Assembly (NCBI RefSeq): GCF_000384315.1 | Contig: NZ_ARVW01000001.1 | Coordinates: forward strand, 4,092,157-4,156,156 | Reading direction: 5' to 3' | DNA: 64,000 nucleotides | DNA from: Amycolatopsis nigrescens CSC17Ta-90 | GTDB lineage: Bacteria > Actinomycetota > Actinomycetes > Mycobacteriales > Pseudonocardiaceae | Shown: positions 36,107-46,162 of the stretch, one piece after another | How the letters are laid out: each line of letters opens with the position of its first letter | How positions within the stretch are numbered: position 1 is the first letter of the stretch | The notes under the pieces: model-generated | What the model saw: the letters and a program-made list of their open reading frames with translations, nothing else | The model's database searches: none | What the model was told of the DNA's origin: nothing | Position numbers and translations under genes: made by a program

Positions 36107-36125
36107 AGTTCAGGACATGTGTCCC
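36091..36125 (+). promoter_or_regulatory. Tandem operators of the TetR regulator
   Basis: Two copies of AGGAC-N4-GTCC(T/C): 36091-36104 and 36112-36125, centres 21 bp (two helical turns) apart. They flank the -10 TAGAGT (36104-36109) and cover the start codon at 36117. Confidence 0.65.
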
Positions 36126-36692
36126 GAACGCGTGCTCTCGCCCAACCAGCTGTGGAAGCAGGAACAGATCGTCGAGGCGGCCAGGGTGGTGCTGGCCAGG
36201 GACGGGCTGGCCGGCTGCACGGCGCGGGCGATCGCGGAGGCCGGGCCGCTGACCAAGAGCGCCATCCACTACTACTTCGACGACATCGACGTGCTGATCG
36301 ACCGCGCGATGGCCGCGCAGGTGAACACCTTCCTGACCGGGCTGCGCGAGCTCGGTGCGCGGCACCAGGATCCGAAGGCCCGGCTGTTCGCGGTGCTGGA
36401 GGGTTATCTCGACGCGTTCGCCGGCCGGTCCGGGGCGGCCTTCCTCTGGTTCGAGTACTGGATCGCGGCCAGCCGCGCGGACCATCCGCAGGCCATCGAC
36501 GCGATGCTGCGCTCGGTCACCGGGCTGCTCACCGAACTGCTCGCCGCGGTGGACGTGGAAGACCCGAGGGCGCGGGCCAGGGCCCTGCTCTCCTACCTGC
36601 TCGGCACGATCGTGCAGCAGCGCGTGCGGCGCCGGCCGTTCGCCACCCTGCGGGCCGAGATCGAGTCGCTCTGCCTTTCCGACTACGGCTAA
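36117..36692 (+). CDS. TetR-family transcriptional regulator
   Basis: 191 aa. N-terminal HTH: IVEAARVVLARDGLAGCTARAIAEAGPLTKSAIHYYFDDID, the typical TetR DNA-binding domain; the C-terminal ligand domain is variable. ATG at 36117 lies exactly 7 bases after TAGAGT with no RBS, so it is probably leaderless and its start is inside its own predicted operator: autoregulation is likely. It may also affect the upstream monooxygenase. Ligand unknown. Confidence 0.9.
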   Translation: MCPERVLSPNQLWKQEQIVEAARVVLARDGLAGCTARAIAEAGPLTKSAIHYYFDDIDVLIDRAMAAQVNTFLTGLRELGARHQDPKARLFAVLEGYLDAFAGRSGAAFLWFEYWIAASRADHPQAIDAMLRSVTGLLTELLAAVDVEDPRARARALLSYLLGTIVQQRVRRRPFATLRAEIESLCLSDYG

Positions 36693-36705
36693 AAAACCCC
36701 TTTAG

Positions 36706-36723
36706 ATCCGTAGCGCTACGGAT
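36706..36723. promoter_or_regulatory. Perfect 18-bp palindrome upstream of the M14 carboxypeptidase
   Basis: ATCCGTAGCGCTACGGAT, preceded by an A-run (36691-36696) and followed by TGTTCC. It may be an operator for the peptidase gene or a loop-poor terminator of the TetR gene. Confidence 0.45.
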
Positions 36724-36800
36724 TGTTCCGCATCCCCTTCGTGGCCAGGGTGAGTAGACGCCCGCCCATCCCCGGGGCGGGCCCCTGCGAGGAGACGAAG

Positions 36801-38063
36801 ATGCGGAAAAGACGTTGCTTGCTGGCAGCGGTTTCGGCGTTCGCACTGCTGGCGGCCGGTGCCGCGGCGAGTCCCGCGATCGCCGCCGCGCCTGCCCCCG
36901 AAGCACAGTCGGTGCAGGAGGTCTACGAGGTGTTCGGCACCGGTTCGCCACAGCTGCGGACCAAGGTCGCCGGCACCGGGGTGGACGTGCTGACCGCCGA
37001 TGACAAGTCGGCCACGGTGATCGCCACCTCGGCCGAGGCCGCCACCCTGCGTTCACTCGGATTCACCGTGGAGTCACGCGGTTCCTTCCAGCGCCCGGTG
37101 GGACCGAGCGCGGCCGCCGCGGACTTCCCGGCTGGCGACGAGGGTTACCACACCTACGCGGAGACCACCGCCGAGCTGCAGCAGGCGGCCCGCGACCACG
37201 CCGGCCTGACCGCCCTGTCCAGCGTCGGCACTTCCTATGAGGGCCGCGCGCTGAACGTGCTGAAGATCAGCGACAACGCGGGTACCGACGAGAACGAGCC
37301 CGAGGTGCTGTTCACCTGCAACCAGCACGCCCGCGAGCACCTGACCACCGAGATGTGCCTGCACATCGTGCAGCGCTTCACCGACGGCTACGCGACCAAC
37401 GCCTCGATCAAGAACATGGTCGACTCGACCGAGATCTACGTGGTGCCCAACGTGAACCCGGACGGCTCGGAGTACGACATCTCCGGCGGCCGCTACCACA
37501 TGTGGCGCAAGAACCGGCAGGGCCAGGGCACGGACCCGAACCGGAACTGGGGCTACCAGTGGGGCTGCTGCGGCGGCTCCAGCGGCAGTCCGACCAGCGA
37601 GACCTACCGCGGCCCGTCCGCGTTCTCCGCGCCGGAGACCAGGGCGGTGTCCAACTGGGTCAACGGCCGCAAGATCGGCGGCGTGCAGCAGATCAAGGCG
37701 CACATCGACTTCCACACCTACTCGGAACTGGTGCTGTGGCCCTACGGCTACACCTACAACGACACCGCGCCGGGCATGACCGCCGCCGAGCAGAAGCGGT
37801 TCGCCGACCTCGGCCGTCAGATGGCGGGCACCAACAACTACACCCCGCAGCAGTCCAGCGACCTCTACATCACCGACGGCTCGGTGAACGACTGGATGTG
37901 GTTCAACCACAAGATCCTGAGCTACACCTTCGAGATGTACCCACGGGGCTCGAACCCCGGCTTCTACCCTCCGGACGAGGTGATCGGCCGGGAGACCACC
38001 CGTAACGACAGGGCGGTCGACCTGCTCGTCGGCGCGGCCATCGGCGCCCCCGTCGGCGTCTAA
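36801..38063 (+). CDS. Secreted zinc carboxypeptidase (M14 family)
   Basis: 420 aa with a signal peptide (residues 1-29). A propeptide-like stretch leads to the M14 domain. Zinc ligands: His176 and Glu179 in NQHAREH and His305 in HIDFHTYSE; the catalytic Glu is 378 in YTFEMYP. PNVNPDGSEYD and the DPNRNW substrate-binding motif are present. ATG 36801 with GAGGAGA upstream. Likely digests extracellular peptides. Confidence 0.93.
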   Translation: MRKRRCLLAAVSAFALLAAGAAASPAIAAAPAPEAQSVQEVYEVFGTGSPQLRTKVAGTGVDVLTADDKSATVIATSAEAATLRSLGFTVESRGSFQRPVGPSAAAADFPAGDEGYHTYAETTAELQQAARDHAGLTALSSVGTSYEGRALNVLKISDNAGTDENEPEVLFTCNQHAREHLTTEMCLHIVQRFTDGYATNASIKNMVDSTEIYVVPNVNPDGSEYDISGGRYHMWRKNRQGQGTDPNRNWGYQWGCCGGSSGSPTSETYRGPSAFSAPETRAVSNWVNGRKIGGVQQIKAHIDFHTYSELVLWPYGYTYNDTAPGMTAAEQKRFADLGRQMAGTNNYTPQQSSDLYITDGSVNDWMWFNHKILSYTFEMYPRGSNPGFYPPDEVIGRETTRNDRAVDLLVGAAIGAPVGV

Positions 38064-38079
38064 CCCCGCACTCCTCTCA

Positions 38080-38136
38080 AGTCCGTGAAGGGCCCCTTGC
38101 CTACGTTCAAGGTAGGCAAGGGGCCCTTCACGGACT
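38080..38136. repeat. Dispersed hairpin element, copy A
   Basis: A perfect 25-bp inverted repeat with a 7-base loop (GTTCAAG); each arm contains GTGAAGGGCCCCTTGCCTAC. It lies 16 bases after the peptidase stop and 20 bases before the carbonic anhydrase start. Related to copies at 40172, 54254 and, more distantly, 38689. Confidence 0.85.
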
Positions 38137-38156
38137 GTGCGCTTAGAGTGCACGGC

Positions 38157-38681
38157 ATGCCGCTGTTTTCCTTCGAGGGCACCAGCCCCACCGTGCACCC
38201 GGACGCCTGGATTGCCCCGACCGCCACCCTGATCGGCGACGTCATCGTGGAGAAGAACGCGTCGATCTGGTACGGCGCCGTGATCCGTGCCGACTTCGGC
38301 CGGATCATCATCCGCGAGGGCGCCAACATCCAGGACAACTCGGTGATCCACGTGAACGAGTCCGTCTGCGAGGTCGGCAAGAACGCCACCGTCGGCCACC
38401 TGTGCCTGGTGCACGACTGCACGATCGGCGAACAGGCGCTGGTCGGCAACGGGTCCACCGTGCTGGACCAGGCGCAGATCGGCGCCCGCGCGCTGGTCGC
38501 CGCCGGTGCCACGGTGACGCCGAACTCGGTGGTGCCGCCGGAGACCATCGCGATGGGCAACCCGGCCAAGAAGCAGGTGCCGCTGACCGACTCGGCCCGG
38601 CTCTGGGTGGACCACAACGCGGCCATCTACCAGCAGCTCGCCGACCGCCACGCCGCCGGCATCGAGCCCGTCGAGCCCTGA
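38157..38681 (+). CDS. Gamma-class carbonic anhydrase family protein
   Basis: 174 aa left-handed beta-helix with hexapeptide repeats. The three metal-binding histidines are in SVIHVNE, TVGHLCLVH (first and last His), as in Cam/YrdA proteins. Only members of a subset have proven carbonic anhydrase activity; others are ferripyochelin-binding-like. ATG 38157 stands 7 bases after TAGAGT with no RBS, suggesting a leaderless transcript starting right after hairpin copy A. Confidence 0.88.
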   Translation: MPLFSFEGTSPTVHPDAWIAPTATLIGDVIVEKNASIWYGAVIRADFGRIIIREGANIQDNSVIHVNESVCEVGKNATVGHLCLVHDCTIGEQALVGNGSTVLDQAQIGARALVAAGATVTPNSVVPPETIAMGNPAKKQVPLTDSARLWVDHNAAIYQQLADRHAAGIEPVEP

Positions 38682-38688
38682 CAGTCCT

Positions 38689-38747
38689 GATGCAGCGAAG
38701 GCCACCTTGCCTGCGCTGGACGCAGCGAAGGTGGCCTTCGCTGCATC
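38689..38747. repeat. Dispersed hairpin element, divergent copy D
   Basis: A 20-bp perfect outer stem (GATGCAGCGAAGGCCACCTT and complement), a 2x2 internal loop, and a 5-bp inner stem. Shares the AAGGxCACCTTGCCTxC core with the other copies. It lies between the carbonic anhydrase stop and the ZTP riboswitch. Confidence 0.75.
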
Positions 38748-38778
38748 AACTGGACAGGGCCGGGGTGCACTAGGCTTG

Positions 38779-38877
38779 GGGTGGCAGACAGCGACTGGCG
38801 CCTTAGAGGTGGAGCACCACCGGGAAGCGAACGACGAGGCCGGCACCGCGCGCCTGGGTGAGGCCTGTTCAGGCCTG
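38779..38877 (+). promoter_or_regulatory. ZTP (pfl) riboswitch controlling glyA
   Basis: The conserved blocks of the pfl motif appear in order: GCGACTGGCG (38791-38800), GGTGGAGCACCACCGGGAAG (stem-loop plus GGGAAGCG), and CGCGCGCCTGGGT near 38848-38859. It binds ZTP/ZMP, the alarmone of folate shortage, and typically precedes glyA. An AGGCCTG/CAGGCCT hairpin at 38861-38876 just before the RBS is the likely expression platform. The -10-like TAGGCT is at 38771-38776. Confidence 0.87.
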
Positions 38878-38890
38878 TCAGGAGACGGAC

Positions 38891-40159
<1,269 letters not shown>

Positions 40160-40171
40160 CCCGGCTGAATG

Positions 40172-40222
40172 CCGTGAAGGGCACCTTGCCTACCTTCAAG
40201 GTAGGCAAGGTGCCCTTCACGG
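40172..40222. repeat. Dispersed hairpin element, copy B
   Basis: Perfect 22-bp stem (CCGTGAAGGGCACCTTGCCT start) with loop CTTCAAG, between the convergent glyA and ppa stops; suited to bidirectional termination. Confidence 0.85.
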
Positions 40223-40236
40223 ATTCGGCTTGAAGG

Positions 40237-40752
40237 TCAGTGTTCGGTGGGGGTGACGGCCTCTTTTTCGAGACGGTCGGTTTCGCGCTCGTAAGAACGG
40301 GCGATCTCGGCCTCGGCCTCGCCGCGGCCGACCCAGTTGGAGCCCTCCACGCTCTTGGCGGGCTCCAGGTCCTTGTACACCTGGAAGAAGTGCTCGATCT
40401 CCAGCTTGTGGAACTCGTTCAGGTGGTGGATGTCGCGCAGGTGCTCCAGCCGCGGGTCGTCCGACGGCACCGCGAGCACCTTGTCATCCGGGCCCTTCTC
40501 GTCGGTCATCCGGAACATGCCGATCGCCCGGCAGCGGATCAGGCAGCCGGGGAAGGTCGGTTCCTGGACGAGCACCAGCACGTCGAGCGGATCGCCGTCC
40601 TGGCCGAGGGTGTTGTCGATGAACCCGTAGTCGGCCGGGTACTGGGTGGCGGTGAACAGGGTGCGGTCCAGCTTGATGCGCCCGGTCTTGTGGTCCACCT
40701 CGTACTTGTTGCGTTCCCCTTTGGGGATTTCGATCGTGACGTCGAACTCCAC
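40237..40752 (-). CDS. ppa: Inorganic pyrophosphatase (family I, soluble)
   Basis: 171 aa. [22 protein letters not shown] contains the catalytic DGDPLD signature; [12 protein letters not shown] and the C-terminal [14 protein letters not shown] match actinobacterial Ppa. Hydrolyses cytosolic pyrophosphate; note that the window also encodes the membrane enzyme HppA, so the cell has both. GTG 40752 with GAGGA 6 bases upstream. Divergent from dacB. Confidence 0.96.
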   Translation of the reverse strand: MEFDVTIEIPKGERNKYEVDHKTGRIKLDRTLFTATQYPADYGFIDNTLGQDGDPLDVLVLVQEPTFPGCLIRCRAIGMFRMTDEKGPDDKVLAVPSDDPRLEHLRDIHHLNEFHKLEIEHFFQVYKDLEPAKSVEGSNWVGRGEAEAEIARSYERETDRLEKEAVTPTEH

Positions 40753-40818
40753 GCCGTCCTCGCTGCTCTGTCTTCAGGTACGCCACGCGTCGTGGGCGGC
40801 TCACCGTTTCGCTGACTT

Positions 40819-40836
40819 GTCCTCACTAGTGTGGAC
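40819..40836. promoter_or_regulatory. Near-perfect palindrome in the ppa/dacB divergent promoter region
   Basis: GTCCTCACT/AGTGTGGAC, 18 bp with one mismatched pair, containing CACTAGTG. It overlaps a plus-strand TAGTGT (-10-like). Operator candidate. Confidence 0.4.
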
Positions 40837-40934
40837 TACGCGGGGCTGGGAAGTCGCACGGATGCCGTCTTGACGACGTGTGAGCTTGGCCCCTTGACGC
40901 GAGCGGGCTGGCCGCCAGCGAAGAGGAGGGGTGC

Positions 40935-42923
40935 GTGCCGGAGCACGATGAGCCGCAGTGGCCGTCGGACGACGAGGACACCGGGTCCGAGGGCGGCGGA
41001 AAGACCGCTGAGCTGCCGGTATCCGGGTTCTCCATGTTCGAGCCGCAGACGGTCTGGGTGACCAAGCCGCAGTCCCAGCCGCCGCGCCGGCCCGCCGCTC
41101 CGCCTCCGCCGGACCACCGGCCGCCCGCCGCCGCGCGGCAGCCGGTGGACCAGGTCCAGCCGGTGCGCCGGACGCCCCCGCCACCCCAGCACCAGCCGGA
41201 GCAGCAGTGGCCCCGGCAGGAACCGGAACAGCAGCCGGACCCGCAGTACCAGCAATGGCCGCCGCAGCAGTCACCGCCGCAACAACAACCGCCTCAGCAA
41301 CAACAACCGCAGCAGCAACCGTCGCAGCCGCAGCCGCCGAGGCCGTCGCACCTCGGTGCGCCGCAGCCGCCGATGCTGCCGCCGGTCCCGGCCGCGCCGC
41401 ACGCCATGCCGATGCGCATCGAGCCGACCGGCGAGCTGCACCCGGCCGAGGCCACCACCGGCGCCGACCGGCCCGCGCCCGCGGCCGAGAGCGCACCGGC
41501 TCCCGCGGCTGTGCCGAAACAGCCGAAACAGCCGAAGCGCAAGAAACGCGGTCTCCTGATCGGCGGACTGGCGTTGTTGCTGGTCATCGCGGTCGGCGTG
41601 GCGCTCGCGCTGCCGTACGTGTCCAACCGGCTCGGGCTGCCGTGGGCGCCGAACGCGCCGAAGGGCGCGGTGCCGCAGCCGGTCGCGGTCACCAGGGTGC
41701 TGCACGGACCGTCCGCCTCGGCGCCGGCGCCCACCGCGGACGGGGTCGCCGCCGCGCTGACCGGGCCCGCCGGCAACTCCCTGCTCGCCACCCTCACCGG
41801 CAGCGTGCTCGACCCGGCCACCGGAGACGTGCTCTGGGACCGCGGTTCCGGGCAGCCGCTGACCCCGGCCTCCACCACCAAGGTGCTCACGGTGGCCGCG
41901 GCGCTGCTCGCCATGGACCCCCGCACCCAGTTCTCCACCAAGGTGGTCCAGGGCGCCGAGCCGGGCACCGTGGTGCTGGTCGGCGGCGGCGACCCGACGC
42001 TGTCCTCGTTGCCGGAGGGCAAGGAGTCGCTCTATCCGGGCGCCGCCCACCTGGACGACCTGGTCGCGCAGGTGAAGGCGTCCGGCGTGCCGGTGAGCAA
42101 GGTGCAGCTCGATCTGAGCGCGTACACCGGGGAACGCACCGCGCCCGGCTGGGCGCCGGACGACGCGCCGTCCACCTTCATGGCGCCGGTGACCGCGGCC
42201 ATGCTGGACGGCGGCCGCAGCGACCCGAACGACGACAAGTCCATGCGCACCGGCGACCCCTCCGGGGTGCTCGCGCAGAAGTTCGCGGAGCGGCTCGGCG
42301 CCACCGCGCAGCCGAACCGCGCGCGGGCGCCCGGTGACGCCAAGGTGCTCGCCGAGGTCAAGTCCGCCCCGCTCACCGAGCTGACCACCGGCCTGCTGGA
42401 CATCTCGGACAACCTGCTCGCGGACGCCGTCGCCAGGCAGACCGCGATCGCGACCGGTGGCGAGGCGTCCTTCGCCGGCGGGGCGAAGGCGACGCTGGAT
42501 GTATTGGCGCAGAACGGTTTCGACGTGACGGGCGCGCAGCTGTTCGACAACAGTGGACTGTCCACTATGAACAAGGTGCCGGCCGGGGTGCTGAGCGCGC
42601 TGCTCGCGGTGGCGGCCGCGCCAGAGGGCAAGGACCCGCGGACCGCCAAGCTGCGGCCGCTGCTGGAGGGGCTGCCGGTCGCCGGCGGCAGCGGCACGCT
42701 GTCCGGCCGCTACACCGACGGCGCCGGCGCCAAGGGCAAGGGCTGGGTGCGCGCCAAGACCGGCACCCTGGACGGCGCCAACACACTGGCCGGGATCGTG
42801 CTGGACACCGACGGCAGGCCGCTGGTCTTCGCGCTGATGTCCAGCTCGACCCAGGACAAGGACGCGGTGCGGAAGGGACTCGACGCGATCGCGGCGACCC
42901 TGCGAGGCTGCGGCTGCCGCTGA
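40935..42923 (+). CDS. dacB: D-alanyl-D-alanine carboxypeptidase/endopeptidase, PBP4 type (Rv3627c-like)
   Basis: 662 aa. Residues 1-205 are cytosolic and strongly Pro/Gln-rich (poly-Q/P run about 85-135); one transmembrane helix at 206-227 after KRKKR; then the extracytoplasmic S13 domain with SxxK at 313-316 (STTK), SDN at 491-493 and KTG at 608-610. It trims cell-wall stem peptides. Starts at GTG 40935 after AGGAGGG. The long disordered N-terminus is typical for actinobacterial homologs. Its codons 541-546 hold copy 2 of the palindromic motif. Confidence 0.92.
   Translation: MPEHDEPQWPSDDEDTGSEGGGKTAELPVSGFSMFEPQTVWVTKPQSQPPRRPAAPPPPDHRPPAAARQPVDQVQPVRRTPPPPQHQPEQQWPRQEPEQQPDPQYQQWPPQQSPPQQQPPQQQQPQQQPSQPQPPRPSHLGAPQPPMLPPVPAAPHAMPMRIEPTGELHPAEATTGADRPAPAAESAPAPAAVPKQPKQPKRKKRGLLIGGLALLLVIAVGVALALPYVSNRLGLPWAPNAPKGAVPQPVAVTRVLHGPSASAPAPTADGVAAALTGPAGNSLLATLTGSVLDPATGDVLWDRGSGQPLTPASTTKVLTVAAALLAMDPRTQFSTKVVQGAEPGTVVLVGGGDPTLSSLPEGKESLYPGAAHLDDLVAQVKASGVPVSKVQLDLSAYTGERTAPGWAPDDAPSTFMAPVTAAMLDGGRSDPNDDKSMRTGDPSGVLAQKFAERLGATAQPNRARAPGDAKVLAEVKSAPLTELTTGLLDISDNLLADAVARQTAIATGGEASFAGGAKATLDVLAQNGFDVTGAQLFDNSGLSTMNKVPAGVLSALLAVAAAPEGKDPRTAKLRPLLEGLPVAGGSGTLSGRYTDGAGAKGKGWVRAKTGTLDGANTLAGIVLDTDGRPLVFALMSSSTQDKDAVRKGLDAIAATLRGCGCR
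42554..42569. repeat. Copy 2 of the palindromic motif, inside dacB
   Basis: TGGACTGTCCACTATG, identical (inverted) to 27684-27699. The codons spanned include AGT, GGA and ACT, rare choices in this gene, as if the DNA sequence rather than the protein were conserved. Confidence 0.55.
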
Positions 42924-42966
42924 GCCATGGCGGTTTTCCGGCCCCGGCACGGGTAGCGTCGGGGAC

Positions 42967-44043
42967 ATGAACGCGGTGAGTGAGGGCACCCGCCCGGTGG
43001 TCGACTGGTCCATGGCCGCTTCGACGGGCGCGTTCCTGGTGCGCGGCGGGCCCACGGTGCCGCGCGAGGAGGCCGAGCTGGCGGTCGCCGAGTTGCGCGA
43101 GCTGACCGTGGACGCGGAAGCGCACGTGCGCGAGCTGACCGGCCTCGGCGCCGGGCTGCCGCTGCTGCCCGGCGAGGTGGTGGACCGGCCCGGCTGGGTA
43201 CGGGCCGCGGCCGGCGGGCTGGACACGCTGACCAGCAAGGCGCTGCCCGGTGGGGCCGGCGGTCCGTTCGGCCCGATCCTGGCCGGTGGTGCCGGCGTGC
43301 AGACCGGGCTGGTGCTGGCCTTCCTCGCCTCCAGGGTGCTCGGCCAGTACGACCCGTTCGGCGGAGAGCGCAAGGAGGGCACGCTGCTGCTGGTCGCGCC
43401 GAACGTGGTGACCGCGCAGCGCGCGCTGGACGTGCCAGGCCGCGACTTCCGGCTGTGGGTCTGCCTGCACGAGTGCACCCACCGGCTGCAGTTCACCGCG
43501 GTGCCCTGGCTGCGCGACTACTTCGCGGACGAGGTGGAGCGGCTGGTCAGCGGGCTGACCGGGGACGGGGACGACGACGGCCATGGCCTGAGCGAGCTGT
43601 TCGGCAGGCTGCCGGAGACCCTGCGCCAGGTGCGGAAGGGCAAAGCGGCCGATGCCGGCCCGGCACTGGCGCAGCTGCTGCGGTCGCCGCAGCAGCGCGC
43701 GGTGTTCGAGCGCCTGCTCGCGCTGTCCACCCTGCTGGAGGGGCACGCGGACTACGTGATGGACGCGGTCGGCCCGGCGGTGGTGCCCACGGTGGACGTG
43801 ATCCGCGGCCGGTTCACCGAGCGGCGCAAGGGCGGCGGCCTGCTCGACCGCTTCCTGCGCAGCCTGCTCGGGGTGGACGCGAAAGTCCGCCAGTACGCCA
43901 AGGGCGCCGCCTTCACCCGGCAGGTGATCGACCAGGTCGGCATGGCCGGGTTCAACGCGGTGTGGACCTCGCCGAACACGTTGCCGACCAGGGCCGAGAT
44001 CGAAGAGCCGGACTCCTGGGTGCGCCGGGTCCACAAGGGGTGA
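42967..44043 (+). CDS. Zinc-dependent metalloprotease-like protein (DUF2342/Rv3626c family)
   Basis: 358 aa, all helical. The motif LWVCLHECTHRLQF gives the HExxH zinc site and LLEGHADYVMDAVG the downstream ligand region. The family (TIGR03624/DUF2342) sits beside tilS-hpt in many actinobacteria; the substrate is unknown. ATG 42967 follows TAGCGT by exactly 7 bases without an RBS, so it is probably leaderless. Its stop overlaps the tilS start. Confidence 0.88.
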   Translation: MNAVSEGTRPVVDWSMAASTGAFLVRGGPTVPREEAELAVAELRELTVDAEAHVRELTGLGAGLPLLPGEVVDRPGWVRAAAGGLDTLTSKALPGGAGGPFGPILAGGAGVQTGLVLAFLASRVLGQYDPFGGERKEGTLLLVAPNVVTAQRALDVPGRDFRLWVCLHECTHRLQFTAVPWLRDYFADEVERLVSGLTGDGDDDGHGLSELFGRLPETLRQVRKGKAADAGPALAQLLRSPQQRAVFERLLALSTLLEGHADYVMDAVGPAVVPTVDVIRGRFTERRKGGGLLDRFLRSLLGVDAKVRQYAKGAAFTRQVIDQVGMAGFNAVWTSPNTLPTRAEIEEPDSWVRRVHKG

Positions 44044-45047
44044 ACGGCCCGGCTCCGGCGGTCGCCATGGTGCGGCGGGCCGTGCGGGACTTCCTCGTCG
44101 CACATGCCGACCAGCTCGAGTGCGGCGAGCTCTGCGTGGCGGTTTCCGGTGGCGCCGACTCGCTCGCCCTCGCCGAGGCCTGTGCGTACGCGGGCCGTCA
44201 GCGGGGTTTGCGGGTGCGCGCGGTGGTGGTGGACCACGGCCTGCAGCCGGGTTCGGCGGCGGTGGCCGAAACGGCCGCGGCCACCGCTCGTCGGCTCGGC
44301 GTGGACAAGGCCGAGGTGCGCACCGCGGACGTGCGCGGAGCCGGTGGCCCGGAAGCGGCCGCGCGCAAGGCCCGCTACCAGGTGCTGCGGGCGGCACTGC
44401 CCGCCGACGGCGCGCTGATGCTGCTCGGGCACACCCGCGACGACCAGGCCGAGACCGTGCTGCTCGGCCTCGGCCGCGGTTCCGGCCCGCGGTCGATGGC
44501 CGGGATGCGCCCGCTCGACCCGCCGTGGGCGAGGCCGCTGCTGGACCTGCCGAGGTCGGTGACCGCGGACGCCTGCGCGGCGCTCGGGGTGACCCCGTGG
44601 CAGGACCCGCACAACGCCGATCCCAGGTTCACCAGGGTCCGGCTGCGCGGGGAAGTGTTGCCGCTGCTGGAGGACGTGCTCAACGGCGGGGTCGCCGCGG
44701 CGCTGGCCAGGACCGCCGCGCAGCTGCGCGAGGACAACGAGGCGTTGGACACACTCGCGGGTGAACTGGCGGCCGGGATCGGCGCCGAGATCGAAGTGGC
44801 CGTGCTCGCCGACCGACCGGCCGCGCTGCGCCGCCGGGTGCTCCGGCGCTGGTTGCTGGACCGCGGCGTGCGCGAACTGACCGACGCGCACCTGCGCTCG
44901 GTGGACGCCCTGATCGGAGCGTGGCGAGGTCAGGGCGGAGTGTGGCTGCCCGGCAACTTGGTGGTGCGACGGGCGCATGGCAGGCTGCACCTCATCGATC
45001 CCGATTGGACAGAGCAAGCGTCCGAACCCACCACAAAAGGGGACTGA
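44040..45047 (+). CDS. tilS: tRNA(Ile)-lysidine synthase
   Basis: Converts the CAU-anticodon cytidine of tRNA-Ile2 to lysidine. The PP-loop SGGADS is at residues 36-41; LGHTRDDQAETVLLGLGRGSG is the second signature. 335 aa. The GTG at 44040 overlaps the previous stop (GTGA); an ATG at 44070 is an alternative. hpt follows 3 bases later. Confidence 0.93.
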   Translation: MNGPAPAVAMVRRAVRDFLVAHADQLECGELCVAVSGGADSLALAEACAYAGRQRGLRVRAVVVDHGLQPGSAAVAETAAATARRLGVDKAEVRTADVRGAGGPEAAARKARYQVLRAALPADGALMLLGHTRDDQAETVLLGLGRGSGPRSMAGMRPLDPPWARPLLDLPRSVTADACAALGVTPWQDPHNADPRFTRVRLRGEVLPLLEDVLNGGVAAALARTAAQLREDNEALDTLAGELAAGIGAEIEVAVLADRPAALRRRVLRRWLLDRGVRELTDAHLRSVDALIGAWRGQGGVWLPGNLVVRRAHGRLHLIDPDWTEQASEPTTKGD

Positions 45048-45050
45048 CCA

Positions 45051-45605
45051 GTGTACGAGGGCGAGATCGCCTCCGTGCTCATCACCGAGCAGCAGATCAA
45101 CGACAAGATCGCCGAACTGGCCGAGCAGGTCGCGGCCGACTATCCCGGGAACGGGAGCGAGTCGGACCTGTTGCTGGTCGGAGTGCTCAAGGGCGCGGTC
45201 ATGTTCATGACCGACTTCGCCCGCGCCCTGCCGATGCCGGCGCAGCTGGAGTTCATGGCGGTGTCCTCCTACGGTTCGGCCACCTCTTCCTCCGGGGTGG
45301 TGCGCATCCTCAAGGACCTCGACCGGGACATCGCCGGCCGTCAGGTGCTGATCGTCGAGGACATCGTGGACTCCGGGCTCACCCTCTCCTGGCTGCTGAA
45401 GAACCTGGCCAGCCGCAACCCCGCGTCGCTGGAGGTCTGCTCGCTGCTGCGCAAGCCGGAAGCGGTCAAGGTGGACGTACCGGTCAAATACATCGGGTTC
45501 GACATTCCGAACGAGTTCGTGGTCGGTTACGGGCTCGACTTCGCCGAGCGCTACCGGGACCTGCCCTACATCGGCACCCTCGACCCCAAGGTCTATTCGT
45601 CCTGA
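45051..45605 (+). CDS. hpt: Hypoxanthine phosphoribosyltransferase
   Basis: 184 aa. The PRPP-binding motif [16 protein letters not shown] and the C-terminal [23 protein letters not shown] are diagnostic. Salvages hypoxanthine and guanine. GTG 45051, with AAAGGGGA inside the end of tilS as RBS. Confidence 0.96.
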   Translation: MYEGEIASVLITEQQINDKIAELAEQVAADYPGNGSESDLLLVGVLKGAVMFMTDFARALPMPAQLEFMAVSSYGSATSSSGVVRILKDLDRDIAGRQVLIVEDIVDSGLTLSWLLKNLASRNPASLEVCSLLRKPEAVKVDVPVKYIGFDIPNEFVVGYGLDFAERYRDLPYIGTLDPKVYSS

Positions 45606-45773
45606 TCACGAGGTCGCTACCAAATCCGTGGAACCCGTTGCGCGACCCGCCGGGAATCCGGAACCCTAACCGCCGAGAACGCGTCATAGGGGCGAACTGA
45701 GTGCGTTAACCTATGCGAAGGGGAGCGCCGCGTAGCAGACGCGGTGTCGAGCTTGGGGCAGGAGAGAGTACTG

Positions 45774-46142
45774 ATGGGCAACAACAGCTTGGCGGACGCC
45801 AGCGCGTTCCGGAACGCGGCGGTCAACGGCCAGCTGGGCATCGACCCGGACTCCGCGCAGACGGTGCTGCAGAAGGTCCGGCTCGGCAAGGACGCGGTGG
45901 AGAGCCTGATCCGCAACGCCGGCTCGCTGGCCGAGACGCCCAAGCTCGGCGACAACCCGGTCGGGAACGCGATCGCGGCGAAGGTGGCGAACCGGGCGGA
46001 GGGCGGCGGTGACTCCTACACCCAGGCCCTGCGCAACCTCTTCAACCAGTACGACCAGGCCGAGCAGGCGATCGTCGCGGCCATGGGTTACTACAAGCAG
46101 ATCGACCAGGACAGCAGCGACGCGCTGTCCGGGCGTGGATGA
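45774..46142 (+). CDS. Small helical ESX-type secreted protein with C-terminal YxxxD (PE/EspC-like position)
   Basis: 122 aa, predicted all-helical with no signal peptide. YKQID at 107-111 fits the type VII secretion signal YxxxD/E placed after a helical hairpin. It precedes a WxG-bearing partner with which it overlaps (ATGA), the pattern of PE-PPE or Esx pairs. ATG 45774 with GGAGAG 8 bases upstream. Likely one half of a secreted heterodimer. Confidence 0.7.
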   Translation: MGNNSLADASAFRNAAVNGQLGIDPDSAQTVLQKVRLGKDAVESLIRNAGSLAETPKLGDNPVGNAIAAKVANRAEGGGDSYTQALRNLFNQYDQAEQAIVAAMGYYKQIDQDSSDALSGRG

Positions 46143-46162
46143 GGCCGGGGGAAAACGGAATC

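Noticed and set aside
38085..38156. An N-terminal extension of the carbonic anhydrase through the hairpin (peptide resembling KGPLPTFKVGKGPFTD)
   Set aside because: This is the translated hairpin element; similar peptides arise at the other copies. The conserved protein starts at 38157.
41220..41340. CAG/CCG-rich tandem repeat as a possible microsatellite or mobile element
   Set aside because: It is the in-frame Gln/Pro-rich segment of dacB with normal coding bias.
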